A stretch of DNA of 64,000 nucleotides from Thioalkalivibrio sp. ALJ3 (lineage in GTDB: Bacteria > Pseudomonadota > Gammaproteobacteria > Ectothiorhodospirales > Ectothiorhodospiraceae): contig NZ_KB897911.1 in NCBI RefSeq assembly GCF_000377205.1, positions 41,480 through 105,479 of the forward strand. Reading direction: 5' to 3'. Shown in pieces: positions 27,099 through 37,366 of the stretch; position 1 is the first letter of the stretch, and the number at the start of each line of letters is the position of its first letter. A model generated the notes under the pieces. The model worked only from the letters and a program-made list of their open reading frames with translations, was not told where the DNA came from and did not search any database. Made by a program: the position numbers and the translations under genes.

Positions 27099-28214
27099 GT
27101 GAAGGCGATTGGCTGGTTGCTGGGGTTGGTGGCCGTGGTGGCGCTCGGCGTGGCCGCCTGGTACGCGTTCGACGGCGAGTTTCCGGAATCCAACAGTGAC
27201 GCGCAGGCCGCCGACGAAGCACCCGAGGAGACGGATCGTCGCACCCCCGTACGGACCTCGACTGTGCAACCGCGGACCTTCGAAACCATCGTGGAGTCCC
27301 TGGGGACCGTCCGGGCCAACGAGTCGGTGCTGGTGACGGCGAACGTGACCGAGCGCGTTGTGGAGGTCCTGTTCGACGACGGCGACGAGGTCGAGGCCGG
27401 GCAGGTCCTGGTGCGCCTGGACGCGGACGAGGCCGAGGCGGCCCTGCGCGAGGCGCGGGTACAGGTGGATGACGCCGAGCGCGAACTGGAACGCGTGCGG
27501 GATCGTGTAGCCGATGGCGTCGTGACGCAGCAGCAGGTCGATCAGCAGCGCTCGCGCCTGAGCGAGGCCGAAGCCCGGCTGGCGGCCGCCGAGGCGCGCG
27601 TGGCCAATCGTACGATCCGTGCCCCGTTTGCCGGCCGGCTGGGTATGCGCCAGGTAAGCCCTGGGTCACTGGTGAGCCCCGGAACCCCGATTGCGGAACT
27701 GGACGATATCGAGCGGGTGAGGATCGACTTTGCCGTACCCGAGCGGCATGCAGCCGCGATCCCACTGGGCAGCACGGTTTTCGGACGCAGTGCGGTCGGC
27801 GCATTCGAGGGCCAGGTCTCGGCGGTGAGTAACCGCATTGATGTGGCGACCCGCACGCTGACGGTGCGCGCGACCGTGGACAACCCCGAGCTCATTTTGC
27901 GTCCGGGAATGCTGGTCAACATGCGTCTATCGCTGGACCCGGTGGAACGCGTGGCTATCCCCGAGGGCGCGTTTCAGCAGGTTGCGGATCAGCACTTCAC
28001 CTTCCGCTATCTGGATGACGGCACGGTAGAGCGCGTGCGCATTCGCATCGGTCGACGTATGCCGGGTTCTGCCGAGGTGCTCTCCGGGGTGGAAAGTGGG
28101 GATGTGGTTGTCTCCGAGGGCGTGTCCAGGGTGCGTGACGGGCAGTCCGTGCGTGTGCTGCCGCCGCGTGTGCCCGAGGTACTGGAAACCGGCGAGGCCG
28201 GCACCGTGCAATGA
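27099..28214 (+). CDS. RND efflux periplasmic adaptor (HlyD/MFP family)
   Basis: The 371-residue protein has an N-terminal signal-anchor helix (AIGWLLGLVAVVALGVAAWYAF), a lipoyl-like half (VLFDDGDEVEAGQVLVRLD), a helical hairpin rich in Glu/Arg (about 105-165), and the second half (IRAPFAGRLGMRQVSPGSLVSPGTPIAELDD). It is the membrane-fusion subunit bridging the inner-membrane pump to an outer-membrane channel. The GTG at 27099 is chosen because GAGGGG lies 9 bases upstream. It overlaps the pump gene by ATGA. No outer-membrane factor gene is near. Confidence 0.9.
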   Translation: MKAIGWLLGLVAVVALGVAAWYAFDGEFPESNSDAQAADEAPEETDRRTPVRTSTVQPRTFETIVESLGTVRANESVLVTANVTERVVEVLFDDGDEVEAGQVLVRLDADEAEAALREARVQVDDAERELERVRDRVADGVVTQQQVDQQRSRLSEAEARLAAAEARVANRTIRAPFAGRLGMRQVSPGSLVSPGTPIAELDDIERVRIDFAVPERHAAAIPLGSTVFGRSAVGAFEGQVSAVSNRIDVATRTLTVRATVDNPELILRPGMLVNMRLSLDPVERVAIPEGAFQQVADQHFTFRYLDDGTVERVRIRIGRRMPGSAEVLSGVESGDVVVSEGVSRVRDGQSVRVLPPRVPEVLETGEAGTVQ

Positions 28215-31200
28215 TCATCTCGGATGTCGCCAACCGCCGTCCGGTCCTGGCGATTGTCTTCAATCTGCTGCTGATCACTTTCGGCCTGATCGCCTACGAC
28301 AACCTGCCGCTGCGCGAGTACCCCGACGTGGACCCGCCAGTGGTCACGATCAATACGGTGTACCCCGGTGCCAGCGGCGAGATCATTGAACGCGAGGTCA
28401 CTCAGCGGCTGGAAGACCGGGTGGCGGGGATCGAAGGCATACGCTTTGTCGAATCCTCCAGCGAGGACGGGCAGTCCCGCATCACCATCGAGTTCAACCT
28501 GAATCGCGACCTGGACGCGGCCGCCAACGACGTGCGCGAGGCGGTGAGTCGTGCGATGCGGGATCTGCCCGAGGATATCGATCCGCCGGAGGTGACCAAG
28601 GCGGATGCCGATGCCAACCCGATCCTCTGGCTCAATCTGTCCAGCACAACGATGGACGCCCTGGAACTGGCGGATTACGCCGAACGCAATCTTATTGATC
28701 GCATCTCGGTAGTCGATGGTGTCGCGCTGGTTCGGCGAGGTGGCGCGCGCAGTTATGCCATGCGGATCTGGGCCGATCGCGAGGCCCTGGCCGCGCGCGA
28801 ATTGACCGTGACCGACATCGCCGACGCACTGGAACAGGAGAACGTCGAACTGCCGGCCGGGCGTCTGGAATCGGTCGAACGGGAGTTCACGGTCCGCGTC
28901 GATCGCCAGTATCGAACACCGGAGGACTTCGCCAGTCTCGTGCTCAAGCGCGGTGAGGACGGGCAGCTGGTCCGGCTGGGCGACGTCGCCGACGTGAATA
29001 TTGGCGCGGACACCGAGCGCAGCGAATTTCGCGGCAATGGCGAGGACATGATTGGGCTGGGGATCATCCGCCAGTCCAATGCCAACGTGCTCGAGGTCGC
29101 CAACGGGGTCAAGGCCCTGGCCGCCGATCTGCAGGACAGTCTGCCGGAAGGCACCTCGCTGGTGACTACCTACGACGAGTCGGTGTTCATCGAGGGGGCG
29201 ATCCGCGAGGTCTACATCACCCTGGCCGTGGCAACCGCAGCGGTGGTGTTCGTGATCTGGTTGTTCCTGGGGAGCTGGCGGGCGACTCTCATCCCGGCGG
29301 TCACGGTGCCCGTGGCAATCACGGCGGCATTTATCGGTATCAACCTGTTCGGGTTCTCGGTCAACCTGCTGACCCTGCTGGCGCTGGTGCTTGCGGTCGG
29401 GTTGGTGGTGGATGACTCCATCGTGATGCTGGAGAACATCCACCGCCGCATCGAGCGTGGCGAACCCGGCCTGCTGGCCGCCTATCGCGGCGCCGGGCAG
29501 GTAGGGTTCGCCATCGTTGCGACTACCTCGGTGCTGATCGCGGTGTTCGTGCCGCTGGCCTTCCTTGAGGGCACGGTCGGGCGCCTGTTCACCGAGTTCG
29601 CGATCGCGATGGCGATCGCCGTGTTCTTCTCCAGTGTGGTCGCACTCACCCTCGCGCCGGTGCTGTCTGGGCGCCTGATGCACAAGGGCGACGACGACAC
29701 CGGCGCGGCGCGCTTTATCAGCCGTGGCTTTTCCTACCTGGAACGCGGTTACGGGCGTGTGTTGCAGATCGGACTGAAGGGAGCCTGGCTGATCGTCCCG
29801 ATCCTCGCCCTGGTGCTCGCGGCGGCCTGGTACCTGTTTGACACCCTGCCCGAAGAGTTCGCGCCGCATGAGGATCGCGGCGCCTTCTTCGTGATGGTGG
29901 ACGGTCCCGAAGGTGCCAACTTCGACTACATGAGCCGACAGATGGCCGAGATCGAGACTCGCATCCAGCCACTGATCGAAGACGGCCCCATTCGCCGGGC
30001 CCTGGTGCGCACGCCCCGAGGATTCGGCGGGTCGGAGCTGATGAACAACGGTTTCGTGATTGCCATCCTCGAACACTGGGATGACCGCGACATGTCGGGG
30101 CAGGAGGTGATCGACGAGCTCCGGGCGATTATCGAAGAGATGCCGGGGGTCGAGGCGAGGGTGGTCATGCGCCAGGGCCTTTCGCGCGGGCGCATTGGTC
30201 CGCCAGTACAGTTCGTGATCTCCGGGCCGGACTACGACACCCTCGAGGAATGGGGCGAGATCATGCGTGAGGCGGCCGAGGGCATCGACGGGCTGACCCG
30301 CGTGGACCTCGACTACGAGCCCACGCAGCCACAGATCAACGTGCGCCTGGACCGCGATCGCGCCGGCGACCTCGGCGTATCCATGCGCGATGTCGGACGC
30401 ACGCTCGACATCGTGCTCGGGGGTCGCGACGTGACCACCTTTGTCGATCGCGGCGAGGAGTACGACGTGATCATTGAGGGCCTGACCGACCAGCGCCGCA
30501 CCCCGGGGGATATCGACAACCTCTACGTGCGTTCGGCGGCCGGCTCCATGGTGCCGCTGTCGAGCCTGGTCACCTACGAAGAGTTTGCCGGTCCCTCGTC
30601 GCTGGAGCGTTACAACCGGGCCCGCTCGGTCACCCTGACTGCTGGCCTGCAGGACGGGATGACGCTTGGCCAGGCCCTGGATGCCCTCGATGCCAAGGCC
30701 GCCGAGCTGCTCCCGGCCGACGCAGGGATCGACTACAAGGGCGAGTCGCTGGACCTGCGCACGGGCTCCGAGGCGATCCTGTTCGTCTTTGCACTGGCGC
30801 TGCTGGTGGTGTTTCTGGTGCTGGCCGCCCAGTTCGAGAGCTTCGTGCACCCGTTTGTGATCATGCTGACCGTGCCACTCGCGGTGGTCGGGGCATTACT
30901 TGGGCTGCATCTGACCGGCCAGACCCTGAATATCTACAGCCAGATCGGCATGGTCATGCTGATCGGGCTGGCGGCCAAGAACGGCATCCTGATTGTCGAG
31001 TTCGCCAACCAGCTGCGTGACCGCGGGCGCGACTTCGACACCGCTGTGGTCGAGGCGGCGCGGATGCGCCTGCGGCCGGTGCTGATGACCGCGCTGACCA
31101 CCGTGGCCGGGTCGATTCCGCTGATTCTGGCCTCCGGGCCGGGCGAGGAGACGCGCTTCGTGATCGGGGTGGCGGTGTTCTCCGGTGTGCTGTTTGCCAC

Positions 31201-31369
31201 GCTGTTTACGCTGTTCGTGATCCCGGCGGCCTACAGCCTGGTCGCGCGCGGCACCACCTCGCCGCTGGCGACCACCCGCCGCCTGCACGACCTCGACGCC
31301 GAAGTCACCGACGTCGACGGCGAACGCCATGGCGCACGAGCCTCATCCGCCCCCCGCGCCGAACCCTGA
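28211..31369 (+). CDS. RND multidrug efflux pump, inner-membrane subunit
   Basis: The 1052-residue protein has AcrB-type architecture: TM1 near the start, a large periplasmic loop, six-helix bundle, a second loop and another bundle. The proton-relay Asp pair is in VGLVVDDSIVMLENIHRRIERG. PLREYPDVDPPVVTINTVYPGAS and VVFLVLAAQFESFVHPF are family landmarks. It is a proton-driven HAE1-type exporter, probably of hydrophobic or cationic compounds. It is co-translated with the adaptor. The TolC-like channel must be encoded elsewhere. Confidence 0.93.
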   Translation: MIISDVANRRPVLAIVFNLLLITFGLIAYDNLPLREYPDVDPPVVTINTVYPGASGEIIEREVTQRLEDRVAGIEGIRFVESSSEDGQSRITIEFNLNRDLDAAANDVREAVSRAMRDLPEDIDPPEVTKADADANPILWLNLSSTTMDALELADYAERNLIDRISVVDGVALVRRGGARSYAMRIWADREALAARELTVTDIADALEQENVELPAGRLESVEREFTVRVDRQYRTPEDFASLVLKRGEDGQLVRLGDVADVNIGADTERSEFRGNGEDMIGLGIIRQSNANVLEVANGVKALAADLQDSLPEGTSLVTTYDESVFIEGAIREVYITLAVATAAVVFVIWLFLGSWRATLIPAVTVPVAITAAFIGINLFGFSVNLLTLLALVLAVGLVVDDSIVMLENIHRRIERGEPGLLAAYRGAGQVGFAIVATTSVLIAVFVPLAFLEGTVGRLFTEFAIAMAIAVFFSSVVALTLAPVLSGRLMHKGDDDTGAARFISRGFSYLERGYGRVLQIGLKGAWLIVPILALVLAAAWYLFDTLPEEFAPHEDRGAFFVMVDGPEGANFDYMSRQMAEIETRIQPLIEDGPIRRALVRTPRGFGGSELMNNGFVIAILEHWDDRDMSGQEVIDELRAIIEEMPGVEARVVMRQGLSRGRIGPPVQFVISGPDYDTLEEWGEIMREAAEGIDGLTRVDLDYEPTQPQINVRLDRDRAGDLGVSMRDVGRTLDIVLGGRDVTTFVDRGEEYDVIIEGLTDQRRTPGDIDNLYVRSAAGSMVPLSSLVTYEEFAGPSSLERYNRARSVTLTAGLQDGMTLGQALDALDAKAAELLPADAGIDYKGESLDLRTGSEAILFVFALALLVVFLVLAAQFESFVHPFVIMLTVPLAVVGALLGLHLTGQTLNIYSQIGMVMLIGLAAKNGILIVEFANQLRDRGRDFDTAVVEAARMRLRPVLMTALTTVAGSIPLILASGPGEETRFVIGVAVFSGVLFATLFTLFVIPAAYSLVARGTTSPLATTRRLHDLDAEVTDVDGERHGARASSAPRAEP

Positions 31370-31435
31370 TTTCCCGTTGCGGGGCCACCTGCCTTGTTGA
31401 GGCTGGTCCCTGGTTCGGCGTTCGCGTTCGGCGTT

Positions 31436-32635
31436 TCAGGTGCGCGCCGGGGCGCGGGTGTCGTCGAACCAGAGCCAGGCGATGGCAATGGTCAGCAGCG
31501 CGACGACCGACAGCATGGCCAGGTTCAGGCCGTCCCAGCCCAGTGGCCGCAGCAGCGCCCCGGCCAGCAGCGAGCCGGCGGTAACCAGCGTGAAGATGGT
31601 CAGGTCGTTCACCCCCTGGACCTTGCCTTTCTCGGTGGCGGTATGCGTGGTGGTCAGCAGCGTACTGCCGCCAATGAACAGGAAGTTCCAGCCGACCCCC
31701 AGCAGGAACAGCGCCAGCCAGAAATGCCCCAGCGTCTCCCCGTGCGCGGCGATCGCCACGCTGAACAGCACCAGTACATTGCCGAGTGCCAGGATGCGCG
31801 TGATCCCGAGGCGGGTGATCAGGTGGCCGGTTACGAACGAGGGCGCGAACATCCCCAGTACGTGCCACTGCATCACCAGTGCGATCTGGCCCATGTCGAA
31901 CCCCGCCTGGCGCATGGCCAGCGGCGTCGCCGTCATCAACAGCACCATGACCGCATAGCCCAGCGCGGCCGCGGTCAGTGCCACGAGGAAGCGCCCTTGC
32001 GGCAGGATCTCGCGCATCGGACGGGCCGGGCCGCGTTCCTCCGGCGGCGGCGCCGGCACGCGCAGCCAGGCCAGCAGTGCCATCGCCAGCAGGGCCAGGG
32101 CGCCGAGGACCAGGTAGGGGCCAGCCTCCGGCGTGCCCGGCAGCAGGGCCTGGGCATGGTGGGCGTTCCAGGGGCCGAGGAAGGCGGCCACGACGCCACC
32201 GGCCATGACCAGCGAGATCGCGCGCGGGCGAAAGGCGGGGCTGGCCACGTCGGCGGCGGCAAAGCGGTAGTACATCGCGAAGGCCTGGTAGGCCCCCAGG
32301 AGCAGATTGCCCAGCACGAACAGCCAGAAGGCCTCGGCGAAGACCCCGGCCGCGGCCAGCGCGGCGCCGCCGGCCCCGCCCACGCTGGTGCCCAGCAGGA
32401 AGCCGGTGCGCCGTCCGAAGCGCTTCATGAACAGCGAGGCCGGCAGGGTGGTGACCAGCGTGCCGACCATCATCGCGGCGACCGGCAGGGTGGCCAGGGC
32501 GGGATCGGCCGCGAGGCGTTCGCCGACCACGCCGCTCAGCGTCATCACTGTGACTGCGGCGATCAGGAACAGCGCCTGTGCCGTGGCCAGCAGCAGGACG
32601 TTCACGCGTTCGCGCGGCGTGGTCGAAGAGGGCAC
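31436..32635 (-). CDS. MFS transporter
   Basis: The 399-residue protein has about 12 hydrophobic helices and the MFS loop motif LPASLFMKRFGRRTGFLLG between helices 2 and 3. VGWNFLFIGGSTLLTTTHTATEKGKVQGVNDL in the second half resembles YfcJ/quinolone-type and riboflavin-type uncharacterised MFS proteins. Substrate not assignable. The GTG at 32635 is preferred because AAAGGA lies just upstream; longer frames reach into the msrB gene. It is 31 bases downstream of msrB on the same strand and may be co-transcribed. Confidence 0.88.
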   Translation of the reverse strand: MPSSTTPRERVNVLLLATAQALFLIAAVTVMTLSGVVGERLAADPALATLPVAAMMVGTLVTTLPASLFMKRFGRRTGFLLGTSVGGAGGAALAAAGVFAEAFWLFVLGNLLLGAYQAFAMYYRFAAADVASPAFRPRAISLVMAGGVVAAFLGPWNAHHAQALLPGTPEAGPYLVLGALALLAMALLAWLRVPAPPPEERGPARPMREILPQGRFLVALTAAALGYAVMVLLMTATPLAMRQAGFDMGQIALVMQWHVLGMFAPSFVTGHLITRLGITRILALGNVLVLFSVAIAAHGETLGHFWLALFLLGVGWNFLFIGGSTLLTTTHTATEKGKVQGVNDLTIFTLVTAGSLLAGALLRPLGWDGLNLAMLSVVALLTIAIAWLWFDDTRAPART

Positions 32636-32666
32636 GGGATTCCTTTCCAGTCGGTTGGCAACCTGT

Positions 32667-33062
32667 TCAGTCGCGCGGGCGAAAATCGAGCACGGCGGAG
32701 TTGATGCAGTAGCGCAGACCGGTCGGGGCCGGGCCGTCGGGAAAGACATGCCCCAGATGCGAGTCGCAATCCGCGCAGCGGACCTCGGTGCGCTCCATGC
32801 CTAGCGAACGGTCACGATGCTCGGTGACCGCGTCGGGGGCCGCCGGTGCCGTGTAGCTGGGCCAGCCCGAGCCGGAATCGAACTTTGTCGCGGAGTCGAA
32901 CAGGGCGGCCCCGCAGACCGCGCAGTGGTAGATGCCATCGTCCTTGTGGTTGTTGTAGGCGCCGGTAAATGGCGGCTCGGTGGCACCTTCGCGGGCGATG
33001 CGGTACTGCTCGGGGGTCAGTCGGCGGCGCAGGTCGTCGTCGGAAAATCCGGAATCTTTCAT
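32667..33062 (-). CDS. msrB: Peptide-methionine (R)-S-oxide reductase
   Basis: The 131-residue MsrB has [42 protein letters not shown], and [17 protein letters not shown]. The two CxxC pairs bind structural zinc, and the catalytic Cys sits in RYCINSAVL. It reduces the R epimer of methionine sulfoxide in proteins. It has no signal peptide, so it is cytoplasmic. Complements the oxidative-stress genes elsewhere in the window. Confidence 0.96.
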   Translation of the reverse strand: MKDSGFSDDDLRRRLTPEQYRIAREGATEPPFTGAYNNHKDDGIYHCAVCGAALFDSATKFDSGSGWPSYTAPAAPDAVTEHRDRSLGMERTEVRCADCDSHLGHVFPDGPAPTGLRYCINSAVLDFRPRD

Positions 33063-33183
33063 GCAGCCTCCGCAGGGGTGATATGGTCATGACACATGCG
33101 TGCTGTCACGTTGTGCCGCCCGCCTGATCCTACCACTGGCAGCCCGGACATGGCGTGGCCAGGCGAGACCGCTGGAGGTGGTC

Positions 33184-34263
33184 GTGAGTTGCCCGGATTG
33201 TGAACGGATCCACCTGTTGCCGGCGGAGGCCGGCACCCTTTTTCTGGCGCCGGTGCTGGCGCACACCCGCAGCGCTCTGCGGCGCCGGATGGTCGAGGAA
33301 CAGATCCCCTGCAGCGAGCCGACCTCCGGTATCCTGGCGATGCCGGTATCCGGCGCGGGCGGGCTGGGGGATGCGCTGGCTCGGCTGGATCAGGTGCTGA
33401 GCGGATCCGAGCAGGCTGGCTGCCGCGCGACCTTTGTGCCGGAGGGCGAGCAGTTCGGTCTCGGACATCTGCAGGACACCCATCTGCTGTCCACGCTGAT
33501 CGCGCGTCACAATGCCCGTGATCTGTCGGTCATCCTGGCGAACGACGCGCTGGACTTTCACTTTCAGCCGATCGTGCATGCGGCACGTCCCACCGAGGTC
33601 TTCGCCTACGAGGCCCTGGTTCGGGCCAGTGCGCCGGACGGCGGGATCATCCCCCCGAACGAGCTGTTTCGCACCGCGCGCAACGCCGAACTGCTGTTCC
33701 ATCTGGACCGCTCCGCGCGTATCAATGCCATCCGGCGGGCGGCCGAGCGGGGTATCGGTAGCCACCTGTTCATCAATTTCAATCCGACCGCGATCTACGA
33801 CCCCGCCTTCTGTCTGGAAACGACCGTGCGCGAGATCCTGTCGCGCCCGGAGGGGGATGGTCCGAGCGGTTTCGTGTTCGAAGTCATCGAGAGTGATCAG
33901 GTCAAGGAGCTGGATCATCTGGCCGGGATCGTCGACCGGTATCGCCGGGCCGGGTTCCAGGTTGCGCTGGATGATCTCGGCGCAGGCTATGCCTCGCTGA
34001 ACATGCTGTCTCAGTTGCGCCCGGATTTCGTGAAGATCGACCGCGAACTGGTCAGCGGTATCGATGGCGATCCCTATCAGCAGAAAATCCTCGACAAGGT
34101 CGTCGAGCTCGCGCGTGAACTCGACGTACAGATCATCGCCGAGGGCATCGAGACCCCGGGGGAGTGGCAGTGGCTGAAGGACCGGGTCGACTACTGCCAG
34201 GGCTACCTGTTCGCCCGCCCGGCCGCCGAGCCACCCCTGCCGCAGCACCCGGAGTTCCCATAG
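33184..34263 (+). CDS. EAL-domain c-di-GMP phosphodiesterase
   Basis: The 359-residue protein starts SCPDCERIHLLP, has a ~110-residue N-terminal part of unknown fold and a complete EAL domain. Catalytic and metal residues are intact: YEALVR, LFINFNPTAIYD, FEVIESD, ALDDLGAGYASL, FVKIDREL, AEGIET and QGYLFARP. It should hydrolyse c-di-GMP to pGpG. The GTG at 33184 has GGAGG 6 bases upstream; a longer frame from 33100 is not supported. The single CxxC pair at the N-terminus is not enough for a classical zinc ribbon. Confidence 0.9.
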   Translation: MSCPDCERIHLLPAEAGTLFLAPVLAHTRSALRRRMVEEQIPCSEPTSGILAMPVSGAGGLGDALARLDQVLSGSEQAGCRATFVPEGEQFGLGHLQDTHLLSTLIARHNARDLSVILANDALDFHFQPIVHAARPTEVFAYEALVRASAPDGGIIPPNELFRTARNAELLFHLDRSARINAIRRAAERGIGSHLFINFNPTAIYDPAFCLETTVREILSRPEGDGPSGFVFEVIESDQVKELDHLAGIVDRYRRAGFQVALDDLGAGYASLNMLSQLRPDFVKIDRELVSGIDGDPYQQKILDKVVELARELDVQIIAEGIETPGEWQWLKDRVDYCQGYLFARPAAEPPLPQHPEFP

Positions 34264-34276
34264 CGCTGGCGTGCTT

Positions 34277-37200
34277 CTACCCCCTGGCTGTGTGGAGTGC
34301 CGGCACAAGCCGATGTAACAGCACGAACAGGGCCGGGATCACCACCAGCGTCAGAACGGTCGCGGCCAGGATACCGCCGATGATGACCGTGGCAATCGGC
34401 GAGAAACGTTCGGCCCCGACGGCCATCTCCAGGGCCAGCGGCAGCATGCCGGCGATGGTGGACAGGGCGGTCATCATGATGGGGCGCATGCGCGTTTCCA
34501 CCGCCTCGGTGACGGCGGCGTATACGTCCAGGCCCTCGGCCAGTCGGCGCCGGGCCAGGTCGAGCAGGATGATGCTGTTGTTCACCACGATGCCGATCAG
34601 CAGGATGATCCCGAGCAGCGCCGGCATGGATACGTACTTCCCGGCGATCAGCAGTGCCGCGACCACTCCGATGAACTGCAACGGAATGGCGGTCATGATG
34701 ATGACCGGGTGGGCAAAGCTGCGGAACTGCACGACCAGCAGTAGATAGACGGCCAGGGCGGCCAGCAACAGCGCGCGCATCATGTGGTCACGGGCCTCGT
34801 CGAAGTCCGCCTGCTCGCCGGCCAGTGTCGCCGGATAGCCATCCGGGGCGGCGAACGTGTCCAGGCGCTGCTGCACGTCGGCCACCACCTCGGATAGCGG
34901 GCGTCCCAGGTGGAAGCCGAGGATGTCCAGGGTCCGCTGGCCGTTTTCCCGCGTGACAATGCGCGGGCCGAGGGTATGTTCAAGGCTTGCGACCTCGCCG
35001 AGGGCGACCGGGCCCTCGCGGGTGGGCAGCAGGATCCCCTCCAGGTCCTCCGGATAGCGGCGGTCCGAGGCCTGGTAGCGCACGACTACGTCCAGGTCCC
35101 GCTTTGGTGGCTGGCGGAAGCGTGTGGCCACGGCGCCGTCCATGGCCTGGTGAACCGCACGGGCGAGCCCGGCCCCGGTAAGACCGAGTTCGGCTGCCCG
35201 GTCATGGTCGACCCGGACCCGCACCTCGGGGGTGTCGAGGGCCCAGTCCTTGTACAGGTCGGTGATGCCGGGGATGCCTGAAAGGTGGTTCAGCAGGTCG
35301 CTCGCCGTGTGGTCCAGGGTTTGCGCCTGCTCGCCACTGATCCGGGCGATGATCGGGGCGGCGGTTGACGAGCGTGCGGTGCCGCCAAGTTCCCGGGGGA
35401 CGGCCAGGGTGACCCCCGGGGTGGTCTCCAGGCGTTGGCGCACGTCGTCCATGATCTCCCACTGTGTGAGAGAGCGTTGCGTCCGCGGCACCAGCGTTAC
35501 CGTGATCTCGGCCTGATTGACGCCCATGGCGCCGCGGTCGCCCATCGAGCGGGCGCCGGTTTCGTGGCCGAACTGGCTGCTGACATCCACGACGTATTCG
35601 TGTTCGGCCAGATACCGCTCGACGGGTTCCAGGGTTGCCAGGGTGGTGTCGAGCCGGGTGCCCGGCGCCATGTCGACCAGAACCTGGAAACTGCCCGAGT
35701 CGAACCGCGGCAGCATCTCGCTCCCGGTCATGCGGAGCATGCCCAGGCTGAGGGCCAGCAGCATGACGGCCACCACCAGCGTCGCCAGCGGACGCTTTAG
35801 CGCCAGGGCCAGCACGTCCAGATAGAGGTGACGGACGCCGCGCGCCGGTGCCTCCAGGGTCTCCCGCCAGCGCGGGGTGGCGGTCGAGGTGGCGGGTCGC
35901 AGCCAGTAGGTGGCCAGCAGAGGGATCAGGGTGACGGCCATCACGAACGAGGCGCTCAAGGCGAACGCCAGGGTCAGCGCGAGGGGCCGGAACAGCTCTC
36001 CTATAAAGCCACCCATGAATGCCAGGGGAAGCAGTACGCCGAGGGTGGTCAGGGTGCCGCCCAGTTTGGCGCCGAACACCTCACCCACCCCTTCGATGGC
36101 GGCCTGGCGCGGGGGCTGGCCCTCTTCGTCCAGGTGACGGTGGATGTTCTCGAGGATCACGATGCCGTCATCGACCAGCAGGCCGATCGCCAGGATCAGC
36201 GCCGACATGGTGACCATGTTCAGATCCAGGCTGGCCAGTTGCATCAGGCCGAAGGTCGCCAGGAACGCCGCCGGTATGGAGAGGGCGATGATCCCGGCCT
36301 GACGCAGATCGGCGAGAAACAGCAGGACGATCACCATCGTCAGGGCGATGGCGATCATCACGGTTTGGGTCATGTCGGCGATCACTTTCTCGGTGAACAC
36401 CGAATCATCGTCGGCGACGACGATATTCAGCTCGGGCGCGGCATCGCGCAGGGGTTCCAGCGCCTCGCGCACCCGTGCGGCCACCTCCACCGTGTTGGCA
36501 TCGTCCCGCCGCAGCACCTGCACGGCGATCGCTGCCTGGCCGTCATGACGGTAGGCCGCGCGGGGCTCGCCGGGCTCCAGGCGGACTCGGGCGATATCGC
36601 CCAGGCGCACACGCGTATCGCCGTCCGCGACGAGGATGATCTCGCGTGCATCGGCCTCGCTTCGCAGCGGCGCATCGAACCGCACCACACTCTCGAGTTC
36701 ACCGATGCGGACACGACCGCCCGGCGCCATGAGATTCCAGTCGTCGAGGGCCTCCAGTACCTGGGGCATGTCGATCCCGAGGGCCTCGGTGCGCTCGGGA
36801 TCGAGCGCAACATGCAGTTCCCTCTTGTGCCCGCCGACCACGTCGATCGCGGCGACGCCGGGGATCCATTCGAGCCGTTCCCGTATCGCGTTGTCGGCCT
36901 GCTCGCGGATCGCGTCGAGCGCCAGGGTGTCACTGGTCAGGGCGATGGTGATAATCGGCTTGTCGGCGGTGGAGAACTCCAGGATCTGCGGTTCTTCGAT
37001 GGTGGCGGGCAGGTCCGGGCGCAACCGTCCGACGGCGTTCTGGACGTCCACGGCGGCAAGGGCGCTGGTGATGCCGTAGTCGAATTCCACCCGTGCCACG
37101 GACAGGCCGGTCTGGCTGGAGGAGCTGATCCGGGTGACGCCGTCGAGGCTGGCAAACTCCTCCTCCAGCAGGCGTGTGAGTTCGCGATCGACATCCAGGG

Positions 37201-37366
37201 CCGCCATGCCGGGGTATTCCGTGATGACCGTGACGGTCGGCGGGTCGGTGTCGGGAAAGAGCTGGACGGGCAAGTCGAAGCGCGCCTGCAGGCCCAGGAT
37301 CAGGGCGGCAGCCAGAAGGGCCAGCACCGTGTGCCGGTACCGCAGGAGGCCTTCGACCCAGGTCAT
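34277..37366 (-). CDS. RND efflux pump, inner-membrane subunit (second system)
   Basis: The 1029-residue RND transporter has RFDLPVQLFPDTDPPTVTVITEYPG at the start, the relay Asp pair in AIGLLVDDGIVILENIHRHLDEEG, and a C-terminal ALSTIAGMLPLALEMAVGAERFSPIATVIIGG segment. It overlaps the adaptor gene by ATGA and belongs to a four-gene minus-strand operon: tetR, cytochrome c', adaptor, pump. Substrate unknown; the pump is only modestly similar by eye to the pump at 28.2 kb. Confidence 0.93.
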   Translation of the reverse strand: MTWVEGLLRYRHTVLALLAAALILGLQARFDLPVQLFPDTDPPTVTVITEYPGMAALDVDRELTRLLEEEFASLDGVTRISSSSQTGLSVARVEFDYGITSALAAVDVQNAVGRLRPDLPATIEEPQILEFSTADKPIITIALTSDTLALDAIREQADNAIRERLEWIPGVAAIDVVGGHKRELHVALDPERTEALGIDMPQVLEALDDWNLMAPGGRVRIGELESVVRFDAPLRSEADAREIILVADGDTRVRLGDIARVRLEPGEPRAAYRHDGQAAIAVQVLRRDDANTVEVAARVREALEPLRDAAPELNIVVADDDSVFTEKVIADMTQTVMIAIALTMVIVLLFLADLRQAGIIALSIPAAFLATFGLMQLASLDLNMVTMSALILAIGLLVDDGIVILENIHRHLDEEGQPPRQAAIEGVGEVFGAKLGGTLTTLGVLLPLAFMGGFIGELFRPLALTLAFALSASFVMAVTLIPLLATYWLRPATSTATPRWRETLEAPARGVRHLYLDVLALALKRPLATLVVAVMLLALSLGMLRMTGSEMLPRFDSGSFQVLVDMAPGTRLDTTLATLEPVERYLAEHEYVVDVSSQFGHETGARSMGDRGAMGVNQAEITVTLVPRTQRSLTQWEIMDDVRQRLETTPGVTLAVPRELGGTARSSTAAPIIARISGEQAQTLDHTASDLLNHLSGIPGITDLYKDWALDTPEVRVRVDHDRAAELGLTGAGLARAVHQAMDGAVATRFRQPPKRDLDVVVRYQASDRRYPEDLEGILLPTREGPVALGEVASLEHTLGPRIVTRENGQRTLDILGFHLGRPLSEVVADVQQRLDTFAAPDGYPATLAGEQADFDEARDHMMRALLLAALAVYLLLVVQFRSFAHPVIIMTAIPLQFIGVVAALLIAGKYVSMPALLGIILLIGIVVNNSIILLDLARRRLAEGLDVYAAVTEAVETRMRPIMMTALSTIAGMLPLALEMAVGAERFSPIATVIIGGILAATVLTLVVIPALFVLLHRLVPALHTARG

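Noticed and set aside
28007..30850. A 947-codon open frame on the minus strand
   Set aside because: It lies wholly antisense to a confident RND pump and adaptor gene. Its His/Gln/Asp-rich translation has no domain and comes from codon-phase GC bias.
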